From positions 1 through 64,000 of the forward strand of contig JBIPOE010000007.1 in the NCBI GenBank assembly GCA_044379485.1: DNA of 64,000 nucleotides, in the 5' to 3' direction. The translations under genes were made by a program, and so were the position numbers. Under the pieces are notes generated by a model, which was not told the origin of the DNA, ran no database searches, and worked only from the letters and a program-made list of their open reading frames with translations. Source of the stretch: CAMDMI01 sp044379485 (GTDB taxonomy: Bacteria > Bacteroidota > Bacteroidia > Cytophagales > Flexibacteraceae). Positions 35,348 to 44,625 of this stretch are shown one piece after another. Position 1 is the first letter of the stretch. Each line of letters starts with the position of its first letter.

Positions 35348-36901
35348 ATGATACATAAAATTCAACAAATCAGCCTCATTCTGTTTGCTTTCATTTTCAT
35401 CTTTAGTTGTAAAAAAGATAGCGATTCAAATTCTACACCATCAGAAACTAAGACTCTAATTGTAAAACCTGGCAGTCTTAATTTAATTACTGGTAGCTCT
35501 GAAGAGCTTTCTCTTTATTGGAAAGACAAAGCCGGAGTTGAAACCAAAGCTAACGAAACAGCAACCTGGTCGTCCTCAAATATTGTTACAGCAACAGTGG
35601 ATGCAAATGGTATTGTTGTGGCAATAGTTCCTGGTACAGCTACAATCAAAGGAAAAATTGGCTCTAGGGAAGCAACTGCAACCATAACGGTTGTCGGACT
35701 GCAAACAACAGGAAAGGTATTATTCATAAACCAACCTTCAGTTTCTTTATCCATTGGAGAAAAGTTTTCTTTAACAACCAGATTTGTGGATCAGACAGCA
35801 ACAGAAAGTACTCCTTCAGGTGTTAGTTGGAGCTCAAGTGACAATGCTGTTGCCACCATAAGCGCTTCGGGGGAATTAACAGCCAAAGCAGAAGGTGCTG
35901 GTTTTATAACAGCAAGTATTTCAGAAAGTGGTACAACCTATACCACAAAAATTCCATTTTCTGTTAAAAAAGCTGTTTCTTCAGGGGGCAGTGGGCAAAG
36001 TACCATTCAAGGAATGGTAGTTGCTCCGGCAGCCATTTTATGGTCTGATGGAAATCCAAATGAAACCTTACAACTAGAGGTTGTCTATTTTGGTAGCGGA
36101 AGTCTTACAAGTCAAACATTTACTTCCTCGAATACAGCCGTTGCTAATGTAAACTCTACCGGTCTTGTAACTCTTAAAACAAGTGGAGAAGCCATTATTA
36201 CGGTTACTGCCACAGGAGGTGGAACAAGTTATAATCAAAAAATTCCAGTCGTGGTTGTCGCCATGCCGACCGTTGCTTTACCTGTTTACAGGGTAGAACT
36301 AACTCCTGGTATTCAAAAAGCTTTCATGGACAAAACCGTTCAATACACTGCAAAAGCATATAACTCAGCCGGAGTTGAGGTTACTGGCAAAACCGTCAAA
36401 TGGGAAATTGAAGACACCGAACCAGATACTATTGAGAATGATCCTTTAGAAATAGAATATGCTGCTTCTGTTAATTCAAGTGGCCTTGTTACAACAATTG
36501 CCCCCAGACCTGTAAAAGTTAAAGCAACTATAGAAGGTGTAACTGGTGTGGCAGATTTAATTATATATCCAGATGGTTATTACACAGTTAATCCATTACT
36601 TTTCACCATAAGTCCAAGTGGAAGCCAATCTTTAACTGCAAGTTATTTTGAGTTTGACGCGAATTTTAATGCCCAGGCAAAGACCTTTCCGGCTTCCACA
36701 ATGTGGTACACATTAAATGATCTTTTGGGTGGCTTTGGATTTCCTTTACCAATTATCGGGAAACTAACAAGTTCAGGCAATCCAAGAACCTATACGGTTG
36801 ATCCTTCCAGTATGAGTCCTATTGGTGCTGATGTAGTAATTGTGGGTGATTTAACTAAGAAAAAAATACTTCCTGGTATCTCAAGTGCTAATATCCAATA
36901 A
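35348..36901 (+). CDS. Lipoprotein with Big2-type immunoglobulin-like repeats
   Basis: A lipoprotein signal is clear: a hydrophobic run and then FIFSCKKDSDS, with the cysteine as the lipidated residue. The mature protein contains about four Big2 domains, each with the pattern TWSSSN...ATVDANGIV...PGTATI or SWSSSDNAVATISASGELTA, then a C-terminal domain of about 110 residues without a known match. Big2 domains serve in cell-surface adhesion. The next gene starts 5 bases after the stop codon, and the pair is surely co-transcribed. Confidence 0.85.
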   Translation: MIHKIQQISLILFAFIFIFSCKKDSDSNSTPSETKTLIVKPGSLNLITGSSEELSLYWKDKAGVETKANETATWSSSNIVTATVDANGIVVAIVPGTATIKGKIGSREATATITVVGLQTTGKVLFINQPSVSLSIGEKFSLTTRFVDQTATESTPSGVSWSSSDNAVATISASGELTAKAEGAGFITASISESGTTYTTKIPFSVKKAVSSGGSGQSTIQGMVVAPAAILWSDGNPNETLQLEVVYFGSGSLTSQTFTSSNTAVANVNSTGLVTLKTSGEAIITVTATGGGTSYNQKIPVVVVAMPTVALPVYRVELTPGIQKAFMDKTVQYTAKAYNSAGVEVTGKTVKWEIEDTEPDTIENDPLEIEYAASVNSSGLVTTIAPRPVKVKATIEGVTGVADLIIYPDGYYTVNPLLFTISPSGSQSLTASYFEFDANFNAQAKTFPASTMWYTLNDLLGGFGFPLPIIGKLTSSGNPRTYTVDPSSMSPIGADVVIVGDLTKKKILPGISSANIQ

Positions 36902-36906
36902 GTTCT

Positions 36907-37344
36907 ATGAACAATTTGAAATACTTCCTAGTTTTCTTTCTTGGATTTAACTTGTCAACCTTCGCCCAAGGCAAGTTTGACAAATGGCCAGAAATTAAAT
37001 CTTTCCACGCGGTCATTTCTGCAACGTTTCATCCGTCGGAAACCGGTGATCTGGAACCTATTAAAAAAAGAAGCGCTGAATTGCTAAAAAGTGCAACTGC
37101 ACTTTCTACCTCAAAGATTCCAGCTGAATTTGACAAGAAGGAAGTTCAGGAGGCTTTGAAAAAACTGCAAAAAGAAGCATCTGCCATTGACAAATTGGTA
37201 AGTGGAAAAGCTAAAGATGAGGCTTTAAAATCTGCATTAGTGGGTTTGCATGATACCTTTCATACCATTGTGGAAAAGTGCCAACCTGGCGACCACCACG
37301 ACCATGAGGGACATGGCCACGAAGGGCATGACCACAAACATTAG
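36907..37344 (+). CDS. Secreted helical protein with a histidine-rich tail
   Basis: The 145-residue product has a signal peptide (YFLVFFLGFNLSTFAQ) and a predicted four-helix mature part with no cysteine pair for haem. It ends in a tail made of H, D, G and E (HDHEGHGHEGHDHKH). Such tails bind nickel, zinc or copper. A histidine in the first helix (SFHAVISATFHPSE) could join in. It follows the Big2 lipoprotein gene by 5 bases, so the two may form a surface complex; this is inference. A bidirectional terminator follows. Confidence 0.75.
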   Translation: MNNLKYFLVFFLGFNLSTFAQGKFDKWPEIKSFHAVISATFHPSETGDLEPIKKRSAELLKSATALSTSKIPAEFDKKEVQEALKKLQKEASAIDKLVSGKAKDEALKSALVGLHDTFHTIVEKCQPGDHHDHEGHGHEGHDHKH

Positions 37345-37405
37345 GATTGTAAAATCATAATATTCAGAGGCTTGTCCTTGATATTAGCTTTCAAAAAATG
37401 GTTAT

Positions 37406-37439
37406 AAAAAAAGAGAGGGTCAATTCCCTCTCTTTTTTT
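37406..37439. terminator. Bidirectional hairpin terminator
   Basis: AAAAAAAGAGAGGG at 37406-37419 pairs with CCCTCTCTTTTTTT at 37426-37439 over 14 bases with a 6-base loop. It stands between the convergent His-tail gene and gdhA and has T runs in both directions. Confidence 0.88.
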
Positions 37440-37462
37440 TGTAAATATTTTCTTTATAAATC

Positions 37463-38878
37463 TTAAGGAAAAATTCCAAGCTCCATATAACTGGTAGCTA
37501 CTTTGTTGATGGCATTTACATAAGCTGCAGTTCGCATATCTGGAATACTTGGGTTTGCATTCCAAATCTCCATAATTTCTCTGGTTGCAGAAATCATGGT
37601 TTCTTCCAAACCACTATGCACCAGGTCTATCTCATCAGCACCACGCATTATAGCCATTCGTTCTTCCTGAGAAACAATTTTACCGGTAAGCTCTTCAATC
37701 TGGGCAAGAATATGCATATTTTTATTTTCTCTGAATCGCTTTTCCATTCTGCCATAGCGTACATGGCTTAGGTTTTTCAGCCACTCAAAATAACTAACCG
37801 TAACGCCTCCGGCATTCAAATACATGTCAGGAACAATAAGAATCCCCTTTTCAGTTAAAATTTCATCTGCGTCGGGTGTAAGTGGTCCATTGGCAGCTTC
37901 AGCTATAATTTTTGCTTTTACTTTTGGGGCATTTTCTTTGTTGATTACATTCTCTAAAGCCGCAGGAACAAGAATGTCACATTCCAGCTCAAGTGCATCA
38001 GAATTTTTGGCAAGATTGGTTGCTCCAGGAAAGTTTAATATAGAACCCGTTGCCTTTCGGTGCTGAAATAAAGCTTCCTCATTGATCCCTTCCGGATTAA
38101 AGATTGCACCCTCAAATTCTGCAATTGAAACCACTTTTGCACCGCCTTCCCTGAAAAATTTGGCACTGTGGTAGCCAACATTACCAAGTCCTTGTACGAC
38201 TACAGTCTTACCTGCAATTCCAACAGGAAGCCCAAGTTTTTTCATAGTTTCCGGCATTCGGCAAATTTCCCGAATACCAAAAAACACGCCTAAGCCAGTT
38301 GCTTCTTTTCGGCCATGAACTCCTCCTTGAGAAATTGGTTTACCAGTAACACAACCAGCTGCATCAATTTCACCTGGTTTGAGAGATGCATAAGTATCTA
38401 CAATCCAAGCCATTTCTCTTTCGCCTGTTCCATAATCAGGTGCTGGCACATCTATTCCAGGACCGATGAAATTTTTCTTAACCAATTCTGAAGTATATCG
38501 TCTTGTTATTTTCTCAAGTTCGTACACCGAATATTTCTTCGGATTGATTTTGATACCCCCTTTTCCACCTCCAAATGGCACATTCACTATGGCACATTTG
38601 TATGTCATGAGAGAGGCGAGGGCCATAACTTCATCCTGGTTTACTTCATCACTAAACCGGATTCCCCCTTTGCAAGGTGATTTGTGCTGACTATGCTGAA
38701 CACGGTAAGCCTCAATAACTTCTATTCGACCGTCATCCATTTTAACAGGAAAACGCATGGCATAAATGCTGTTACAGGCTTTAATTTGCTCTAAAAGGCC
38801 TTTTTCCCATTTGGTAAATTGGGCGGCCTTATCAAAGCTTCTTTCGACGCTTTGAAAAAAACTATAAGTTTGAGACAT
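37463..38878 (-). CDS. gdhA: Glu/Leu/Phe/Val dehydrogenase family, glutamate dehydrogenase
   Basis: The enzyme interconverts glutamate and 2-oxoglutarate with ammonia. The catalytic lysine region is HKSPCKGGIRFSDEVNQDEV, followed by MTYKCAIVNVPFGGGKGGI. The nucleotide-binding loop is VVQGLGNVGYHSAKFF, and EAANGPLTPDADEIL and NAGGVTVSYFEWLKN are also typical. About 470 residues is slightly longer than usual. I chose the ATG at 38876-38878 (MSQTYSFFQS), as the upstream open frame lacks support. A TTACTTTG string lies about 55 bases upstream. Confidence 0.93.
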   Translation of the reverse strand: MSQTYSFFQSVERSFDKAAQFTKWEKGLLEQIKACNSIYAMRFPVKMDDGRIEVIEAYRVQHSQHKSPCKGGIRFSDEVNQDEVMALASLMTYKCAIVNVPFGGGKGGIKINPKKYSVYELEKITRRYTSELVKKNFIGPGIDVPAPDYGTGEREMAWIVDTYASLKPGEIDAAGCVTGKPISQGGVHGRKEATGLGVFFGIREICRMPETMKKLGLPVGIAGKTVVVQGLGNVGYHSAKFFREGGAKVVSIAEFEGAIFNPEGINEEALFQHRKATGSILNFPGATNLAKNSDALELECDILVPAALENVINKENAPKVKAKIIAEAANGPLTPDADEILTEKGILIVPDMYLNAGGVTVSYFEWLKNLSHVRYGRMEKRFRENKNMHILAQIEELTGKIVSQEERMAIMRGADEIDLVHSGLEETMISATREIMEIWNANPSIPDMRTAAYVNAINKVATSYMELGIFP

Positions 38879-39073
38879 TGTAAGGTAGTTGCTATCAATT
38901 TGGTGTGTAAAAAGTTTGAAAACCAAAGTAAAATCTGGTCTTAAAACAGGGGACAATACTAAGTTTTTGCCTTCATTATGACAATGAAAATTTGATTGAA
39001 TTTAAAAAATATTCCTCAAAAAAAATCGGTTCTAACCTGTAAGCAAGGATTTGTTTTTTTTAAAATAGGAAAT

Positions 39074-39502
39074 TTATAATCCCAAAGCAGGTTTTGAGGT
39101 TCTATGGGCCACTCCTCTAAAGAGCCCAACGATTTCCAGGTTATTTTCCTTTTGAATTTGGATATCGTAAATGACCGAAGTTTTGGAAAAATTAAGCTCT
39201 ACACTTTCTGCAATTAAAACATCGCCGAGGGATGCTGAATTAGGGAAACTAATGCTTGCCTGAAGAGAAACACTTAACAAACCATGGGAGTTTGCAGCGA
39301 AGGCAAAACAACTATCTGCCATTGCAAAAGTGACGCCACCATGTAAAATTCCAAAACCATTCAACATTTCCTTTTTTACTAACATTTTTAATTTGCAATA
39401 ACCAGGCCTAATCTCCAGAATTTCAATACCTAACCACTGGCTAAAGTAATCGGTTTTCATCATTTTGGCAACTATTACCTGGGCTTGAGATATTTCAGGC
39501 AT
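39074..39502 (-). CDS. paaI: PaaI-like hotdog-fold thioesterase
   Basis: The 142-residue protein is a single hotdog domain with the PaaI-type motif LHGGVTFAMADSCFAFAANS, where HGG and the aspartate of the following helix form the active site. The strand FPNSASLGDVLIAESVEL also fits. Such enzymes hydrolyse phenylacetyl-CoA or related aryl-CoA thioesters. No phenylacetate catabolic genes are near, so the true substrate is open. It is a single gene. Confidence 0.82.
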   Translation of the reverse strand: MPEISQAQVIVAKMMKTDYFSQWLGIEILEIRPGYCKLKMLVKKEMLNGFGILHGGVTFAMADSCFAFAANSHGLLSVSLQASISFPNSASLGDVLIAESVELNFSKTSVIYDIQIQKENNLEIVGLFRGVAHRTSKPALGL

Positions 39503-39642
39503 TTACTTTTATCGTTTTAGTTGATGGGAAAAAAATCGAGGCTCAAATTTCTTAAAGTAATCTATAAAATGGCTGCAAGCTGGAAATAAATTAAATTTTT
39601 TAGTGCAACTTCCTTCTTAATGCATGATTGGGATCCAGTGAT

Positions 39643-40197
39643 TTAAAGTGGATTCATCGGCAATTCTTTAACAGGCCGTGAAGTTGAATCAGGCACAGCA
39701 CCTAAACTTTGAATTAAGGATGCAGCATCATTTTTGAGCTGATGATCTGGATACTTGGCCATAAAAAAGTCCAACATTTCAATGGCGTGAACAGTGTCTT
39801 TAACAGTGTGGAACAAATTTCCTGTCATAAAAAGTGCAAATGGAGCTGCTTTTGAATTGGGGTATTTCTTATAAACCGAATAGTAAATTTCAGCGGCCCT
39901 TCCTTTATCATCAAAAACGTTTTCAATTACCTGTCCGGATTTAAACAAATATTTAGGGGATGCGGAATCTGTTGGATATCTGATTTCGAAATTTTGGTAG
40001 GCTTGGGCCAAATACATGGCAAGTTTCAAATCTGGCTCAGAAGGATTTTTTTCTGTGGCCAGCCGCATCTCATTTTCAAGGCTGTCAATCCTTACTTTAT
40101 CTACATTTTCTGCCTTAAAAACTTTTGATTTACAGCCGAACATTATGGAAAAAATCAATAATATTTTGAAAATTTGAAGTATCTGGTTTTTAATCAT
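39643..40197 (-). CDS. TPR-like lipoprotein of unknown function
   Basis: The N-terminus is a lipoprotein signal (ILQIFKILLIFSIMFGCKSK) with the cysteine as lipidation site. The mature part is made of helical hairpins of TPR type: LKLAMYLAQAYQNFEIRYP, KGRAAEIYYSVYKKYPNSKA and DTVHAIEMLDFFMAKYPDHQ. It is probably a periplasmic or outer-membrane scaffold. A GTG lies directly before the ATG used here; the ATG at 40195-40197 is preferred. Confidence 0.78.
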   Translation of the reverse strand: MIKNQILQIFKILLIFSIMFGCKSKVFKAENVDKVRIDSLENEMRLATEKNPSEPDLKLAMYLAQAYQNFEIRYPTDSASPKYLFKSGQVIENVFDDKGRAAEIYYSVYKKYPNSKAAPFALFMTGNLFHTVKDTVHAIEMLDFFMAKYPDHQLKNDAASLIQSLGAVPDSTSRPVKELPMNPL

Positions 40198-40316
40198 CAC
40201 GCGAAAAAAAGCATTTATACTGTGTTATGTAAAGAAATTAAGAAAAAAGTCCTAAGTAGCTGATAATCAAACATAAGTTTTTTTTTAAACTAATTAGAAT
40301 CACATTGTTTTTTTTC

Positions 40317-40324
40317 TACTTTTG
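40317..40324 (+). promoter_or_regulatory. TAnnTTTG -7 box (TACTTTTG) for nrdA
   Basis: TACTTTTG is a perfect match to the -7 consensus and is followed by AGCCCC, a context resembling the GCGGCC behind other boxes here. It lies 119 bases before the nrdA ATG, leaving a long leader. No NrdR-type box was recognised. Confidence 0.55.
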
Positions 40325-40443
40325 AGCCCCGTCAATCATCGGAGAACTATTTATTTTAATCCCTTGACAGACAAAAAGGTATCCAATTTTACCAAAAAGA
40401 ATTAGGTTTAACCAATTCAATTTAAATACACAAAACAAAAAAT

Positions 40444-42810
40444 ATGCTCGTAATCAAACGTGATGGAAGACTGGAAACAGTAAGATTTGACAAAGTCACC
40501 GCAAGAATTGAAAAACTCAGTTATGGTTTAGACACCCGCTTTGTAACCCCAATAGAAGTCTCGAAAAAAGTAATCGATGGCATTTATGACAAAGTACATA
40601 CCACGGAGCTGGATAATCTTGCTGCTGAAACCGCCGCTTCTTTAACAACCAAACACCCTGATTACGCAATTTTGGCCGCCAGAATTGCGATTTCTAATTT
40701 GCACAAGACAACGAGCAAGTCTTTTTCAAATACAATCAAACTTCTATATCAATATGTAGATCCCAAAACCGGAGAAAATGCATCCCTCATTTCCCGGGAT
40801 GTATATGAAGTGGTGAAAAAGAACGCAGCACTTTTAGACAGTACTATTATATATGACAGAGACTTTGGATACGATTATTTTGGATTCAAAACTTTGGAGC
40901 GGTCCTATCTTTTAAAATTGGATGGAAAGGTTGTTGAAAGACCTCAGCACATGTTGATGCGTGTTGCGGTAGGCATTCACCACGAAGACATAGATTCAGT
41001 AATTGAAACCTATAATCTTTTGAGCGAACGTTGGTTTACTCACGCCACTCCTACCCTATTCAATGCAGGTACGCCAAAAGCTCAGCTTTCTTCATGTTTT
41101 CTTTTAACCATGAAGAACGATAGCATTGAAGGCATTTATGATACCTTAAAACAATGTGCAAAAATTTCCCAATCTGCTGGTGGAATCGGACTTTCTGTGC
41201 ATGATATCAGAGCAACCGGATCTTATATCAAAGGCACAAACGGAACTTCTAATGGAATCATTCCGATGTTAAAAGTTTTCAATGACACAGCCCGATATGT
41301 AGATCAAGGAGGTGGAAAACGAAAAGGTGCTTTTGCAATTTATATTGAGCCTTGGCATGCAGATATTTCCGACTTTCTTCAATTGAAAAAGAACCACGGA
41401 AAAGAAGAAATGCGTGCCCGTGATTTATTCTACGCCATGTGGATTTCCGATCTATTTATGAAAAGAGTGGAAGCGGATGAAGAATGGTCTTTATTCTGTC
41501 CAAACGAGGCCCCTGGACTTTCTGATTGCTATGGCGATGAGTTCGAAGCTTTATACGAAAGATACGAAAGAGAAGGAAAAGCAAGAAAAACCATTAAGGC
41601 TCAGGAATTATGGTTTGAAATTTTAGAATCTCAGACAGAAACCGGAACTCCTTATATGCTTTATAAGGATCATGCAAACCGAAAAAGCAATCAAAAGAAT
41701 TTGGGTACCATCAAGTCATCGAACTTGTGTACTGAAATTATGGAATACACTTCTCCAGATGAAGTTGCAGTGTGTAATCTGGCATCGATTGCCCTTCCAA
41801 AATTTATCATTAATGGTAAATTTGATCACAATAAACTGAAAGAAGTCACCAAGCAGATTACCAGAAATCTGAACAGAATTATTGATGTAAACTATTACCC
41901 GGTTCCTGAAGCAGAAAAATCAAATTTACGACATAGGCCAATTGGCATTGGTGTTCAAGGACTTGCAGATACTTTCATCAGGCTCAGAATGCCATTTGAG
42001 AGTGAAGAAGCACAGCGCCTGAACGAGGATATCCATGAAACTATTTATTATGGTGCAGTAGAAGCCAGTATGGAGCTAGCCAAAAAAGATGGTCCGTATG
42101 AAACATGGAAAGGCTCGCCAATCTCTGAAGGTATCTTCCAATTTGACATGTGGAATGTAAAACCAAAATCAAACAGGTGGAACTGGGAAGAAATGAGAGC
42201 CGAGGTAAAAGAACATGGAGTACGCAATTCACTTTTGGTTGCACCTATGCCAACTGCCAGTACTTCCCAGATATTAGGAAACAACGAGTGTTTCGAACCA
42301 TACACTTCCAATATCTACACAAGAAGAGTTCTTTCAGGTGAATTTATTGTGGTAAATAAACACTTGCTCAAAGACTTAGTGGACCTTGGCCTTTGGAATG
42401 ACAAAATGAAAAACAAATTGATCGAAGCCAATGGTTCCGTTCAAAATATTGCTGAAATTCCTCAAAACATCAAGGACCTTTACAAAACGGTTTGGGAAAT
42501 CAGCCAAAAGATCATAATGGATATGTCTGCTGACCGTGGCGCATACATTTGCCAAAGCCAAAGTCTGAACATTCACATAAAGGATCCAAACTTTGGTAAA
42601 TTGACTTCCATGCACTTTTATGCCTGGAAAAAAGGTCTAAAAACAGGCATGTATTACCTAAGAACAAAAGCTGCAGCTGATGCCATTAAGTTTACAGTAG
42701 AAAAACAAGCAGATGTTGCACTGGAGCCTGTTGTAAATGACGAGGATAAATTAGCAGCCATGGTTTGCTCACTGGACAATCCCGAAGGTTGCGAGGCTTG
42801 TGGATCTTAA
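40444..42810 (+). CDS. nrdA: Ribonucleoside-diphosphate reductase, alpha subunit (class Ia)
   Basis: NrdA reduces ribonucleotides to deoxyribonucleotides with the radical from NrdB. An ATP-cone spans the first about 90 residues (MLVIKRDGRLETVRFDK). Catalytic landmarks are KAQLSSCFLLTMKNDS, NLCTEIMEYTSPDEVAVCNLA, the P-M-P-T-A-S-T-S loop, and the C-terminal redox pair in CEACGS. The 788 residues fit the class. No nrdB is in the window: downstream is a terminator and then a T9SS gene on the other strand. A hairpin terminator lies 24 bases behind the stop. Confidence 0.96.
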   Translation: MLVIKRDGRLETVRFDKVTARIEKLSYGLDTRFVTPIEVSKKVIDGIYDKVHTTELDNLAAETAASLTTKHPDYAILAARIAISNLHKTTSKSFSNTIKLLYQYVDPKTGENASLISRDVYEVVKKNAALLDSTIIYDRDFGYDYFGFKTLERSYLLKLDGKVVERPQHMLMRVAVGIHHEDIDSVIETYNLLSERWFTHATPTLFNAGTPKAQLSSCFLLTMKNDSIEGIYDTLKQCAKISQSAGGIGLSVHDIRATGSYIKGTNGTSNGIIPMLKVFNDTARYVDQGGGKRKGAFAIYIEPWHADISDFLQLKKNHGKEEMRARDLFYAMWISDLFMKRVEADEEWSLFCPNEAPGLSDCYGDEFEALYERYEREGKARKTIKAQELWFEILESQTETGTPYMLYKDHANRKSNQKNLGTIKSSNLCTEIMEYTSPDEVAVCNLASIALPKFIINGKFDHNKLKEVTKQITRNLNRIIDVNYYPVPEAEKSNLRHRPIGIGVQGLADTFIRLRMPFESEEAQRLNEDIHETIYYGAVEASMELAKKDGPYETWKGSPISEGIFQFDMWNVKPKSNRWNWEEMRAEVKEHGVRNSLLVAPMPTASTSQILGNNECFEPYTSNIYTRRVLSGEFIVVNKHLLKDLVDLGLWNDKMKNKLIEANGSVQNIAEIPQNIKDLYKTVWEISQKIIMDMSADRGAYICQSQSLNIHIKDPNFGKLTSMHFYAWKKGLKTGMYYLRTKAAADAIKFTVEKQADVALEPVVNDEDKLAAMVCSLDNPEGCEACGS

Positions 42811-42833
42811 GCCTTTCAGATTTTAATTTTTAA

Positions 42834-42865
42834 AAAAAAGCCGGCCCGAAAGGGCTGGCTTTTTT
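42834..42865 (+). terminator. Hairpin terminator of nrdA
   Basis: AAAAAAGCCGGCCC and GGGCTGGCTTTTTT pair with a GAAA loop and one G-T pair, followed by a T run. Confidence 0.88.
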
Positions 42866-43240
42866 GTTGTGCCAAAAAATATCTGACTATTCTTTAAGGA
42901 AATAGTATTATATTAAGTCTATTAAAAAATTGAACATGCGATAATTCATTTCTCCCACGGAGAAACCGGAATGAGGCCAAAAAGAAAAAGTATGTTCAAT
43001 TTTCATTTAGACTTTATTTAACGAATTACGGTTCATTCTGAAAGTATTTCCCTTATCACGGAAGACATACAAATAGATTTGATCCGGGTGTGCCCTGACT
43101 TTAGGCTTCTAAAAAAAGAACCCTGATTATTGAATTTTCAAATACTATTTCCAATCAAGCCTGACTTTACAAAATCAACCATATAAAATTTTATACCTCG
43201 TTACAATCCCTTTTGGAGGAAAATTCAACGCTACATAAAT
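42866..43240. other. Gene-free region holding an inverted-repeat element
   Basis: Beyond the nrdA terminator this 375-base stretch has no gene. It holds a 104-base inverted-repeat element at 42913-43016 and two copies of CCTGACTTTA at about 43096 and 43160. No tRNA or known RNA family is evident. Confidence 0.5.
42913..43016. repeat. 104-base element with about 25-base terminal inverted repeats
   Basis: The left arm (42913-42937) and right arm (42992-43016) match at 20 of 25 positions as inverted repeats. Two blocks match fully: AAGTCTA with TAGACTT, and AAAATTGAACAT with ATGTTCAATTTT. In the centre is a short hairpin, TCTCC-cac-GGAGA. It may be a MITE-like mobile element or a structured RNA. 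No coding sequence fits inside. Confidence 0.55.
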
Positions 43241-43271
43241 AAAAAAGCCTCTGATAATCAGAGGCTTTTTT
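43241..43271. terminator. Perfect bidirectional hairpin terminator
   Basis: AAAAAAGCCTCTGA and TCAGAGGCTTTTTT form a 14-bp perfect stem with a TAA loop. It lies 24 bases beyond the stop of the minus-strand giant gene. Confidence 0.9.
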
Positions 43272-43294
43272 ATTTAACTGAAATCTTCAGTTTT

Positions 43295-44625
43295 TTATTT
43301 TACAGAAAGTGACTTCACTGTACTTCCTTTTTGATCGGTAACTTTTACTGAATACTGACCAGCAACGCTTGGTTTGTTCATTAAAATTTCAGCTGAATTG
43401 CTGATGTTATCAATCACTTTAGAATCAACTTTTCTGCCCAACATATCCAGAACTTCTACAGTTACTTTTCCGCTTAAATTCGAAGTAGCAATGGTGAAAT
43501 TCTCAGAACTTACCGGATTAGGATAAACAGTGAAAGAAGAAGATTTAGAAACAGACTTCATAGATGTAACTGCATTTGTAAAGATAAATTCAAATCTTGT
43601 ATTGTTCTCCAAAGCTGAATTGTTTACAAAAGCATAAACCGGATTTGCTTGTAAGTCAACAATTTCGCCAGTTTCGTTGTCTTTCAAATATACGTTTGAA
43701 GCATCGTTCAACACATCAACACCTGTAAAGTTGAAAGTGTAGGCACCCTGTTCTGCTTTGAAACCAATTGGGGTCACCATTTGATCTCCTGCGAAAGGAA
43801 GCGCCTGATTGGCTAGTTTGGAATTTGTGGAAGTCAAAGTATAAACGCTGATACCTGGATTTAACAATTTGTGGGCATCATATTTGGTATCGTATCCTGC
43901 CTCAGCATCGTTGTGAAACTGGAACAAAGACACGTCTGATTGACCTGCGCTGTTTTTCAACTGAATCTCCATTGCATTTTGTGCCGTGTTGGTTCTGTAG
44001 AAAGTACCACTCGTAAGCGCTTTTGCAGCTTCTGGGATGGTAATGGTAGCACCATTTGAAACTGAAAATACAAAGAATCCTTGACCACTTGCAATGGGAG
44101 AAGGTCCACCTGCAATGGAACCTGTCATGGCAGTTCCATCATATCGGTATTGGTTAACAGATGGATCCCATACCAAAATAGTATTTTGAATACCACCACC
44201 AAAAGTGAAGCCTGACCTGTTTACTGCCGAAAGATGCGGATTTACAAAAAGATTGTAGCCTGAGTACAGATTTGAACCTATTACAGACGTAGTAAGCACT
44301 TTTGGACCAGTGCTGTAAGTACCAGTGTTATCCAAAGTTACACCAGCAGGAGTAAAAATTCTGTAACCAGTATTTTGAGTAAGGGCAGAAGTGCCTGGTA
44401 TTACCCAACCATTGGTTGTTGCACCAGTTCCGTAAGGAATTATGCTGTTATCAGCCTGATCAAAGCCGTAAATGTTGGAAGTAAGATAACCAGCATTAAA
44501 AACTGTTGCTCCAGGAAATGGACCTTGTGTCTGGAAATCATCATTCCAATCTGTTAAAGTCTGGCTCGCAATTGCTGTACCAGTTAAATGCCATCCAGTT
44601 GCCGGAATATATCGCTCGGCAGTGA
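43295..44625 (-). repeat. Copy 1 of a shared C-terminal coding module
   Basis: The DNA matches 55781-57115 over its whole length. The match is strongest in the middle: 43920-44070 against 56405-56555 differs by only a few scattered bases, including at silent sites. It is weakest in the last about 270 bases of coding sequence, which code the sorting domain. Confidence 0.9.
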
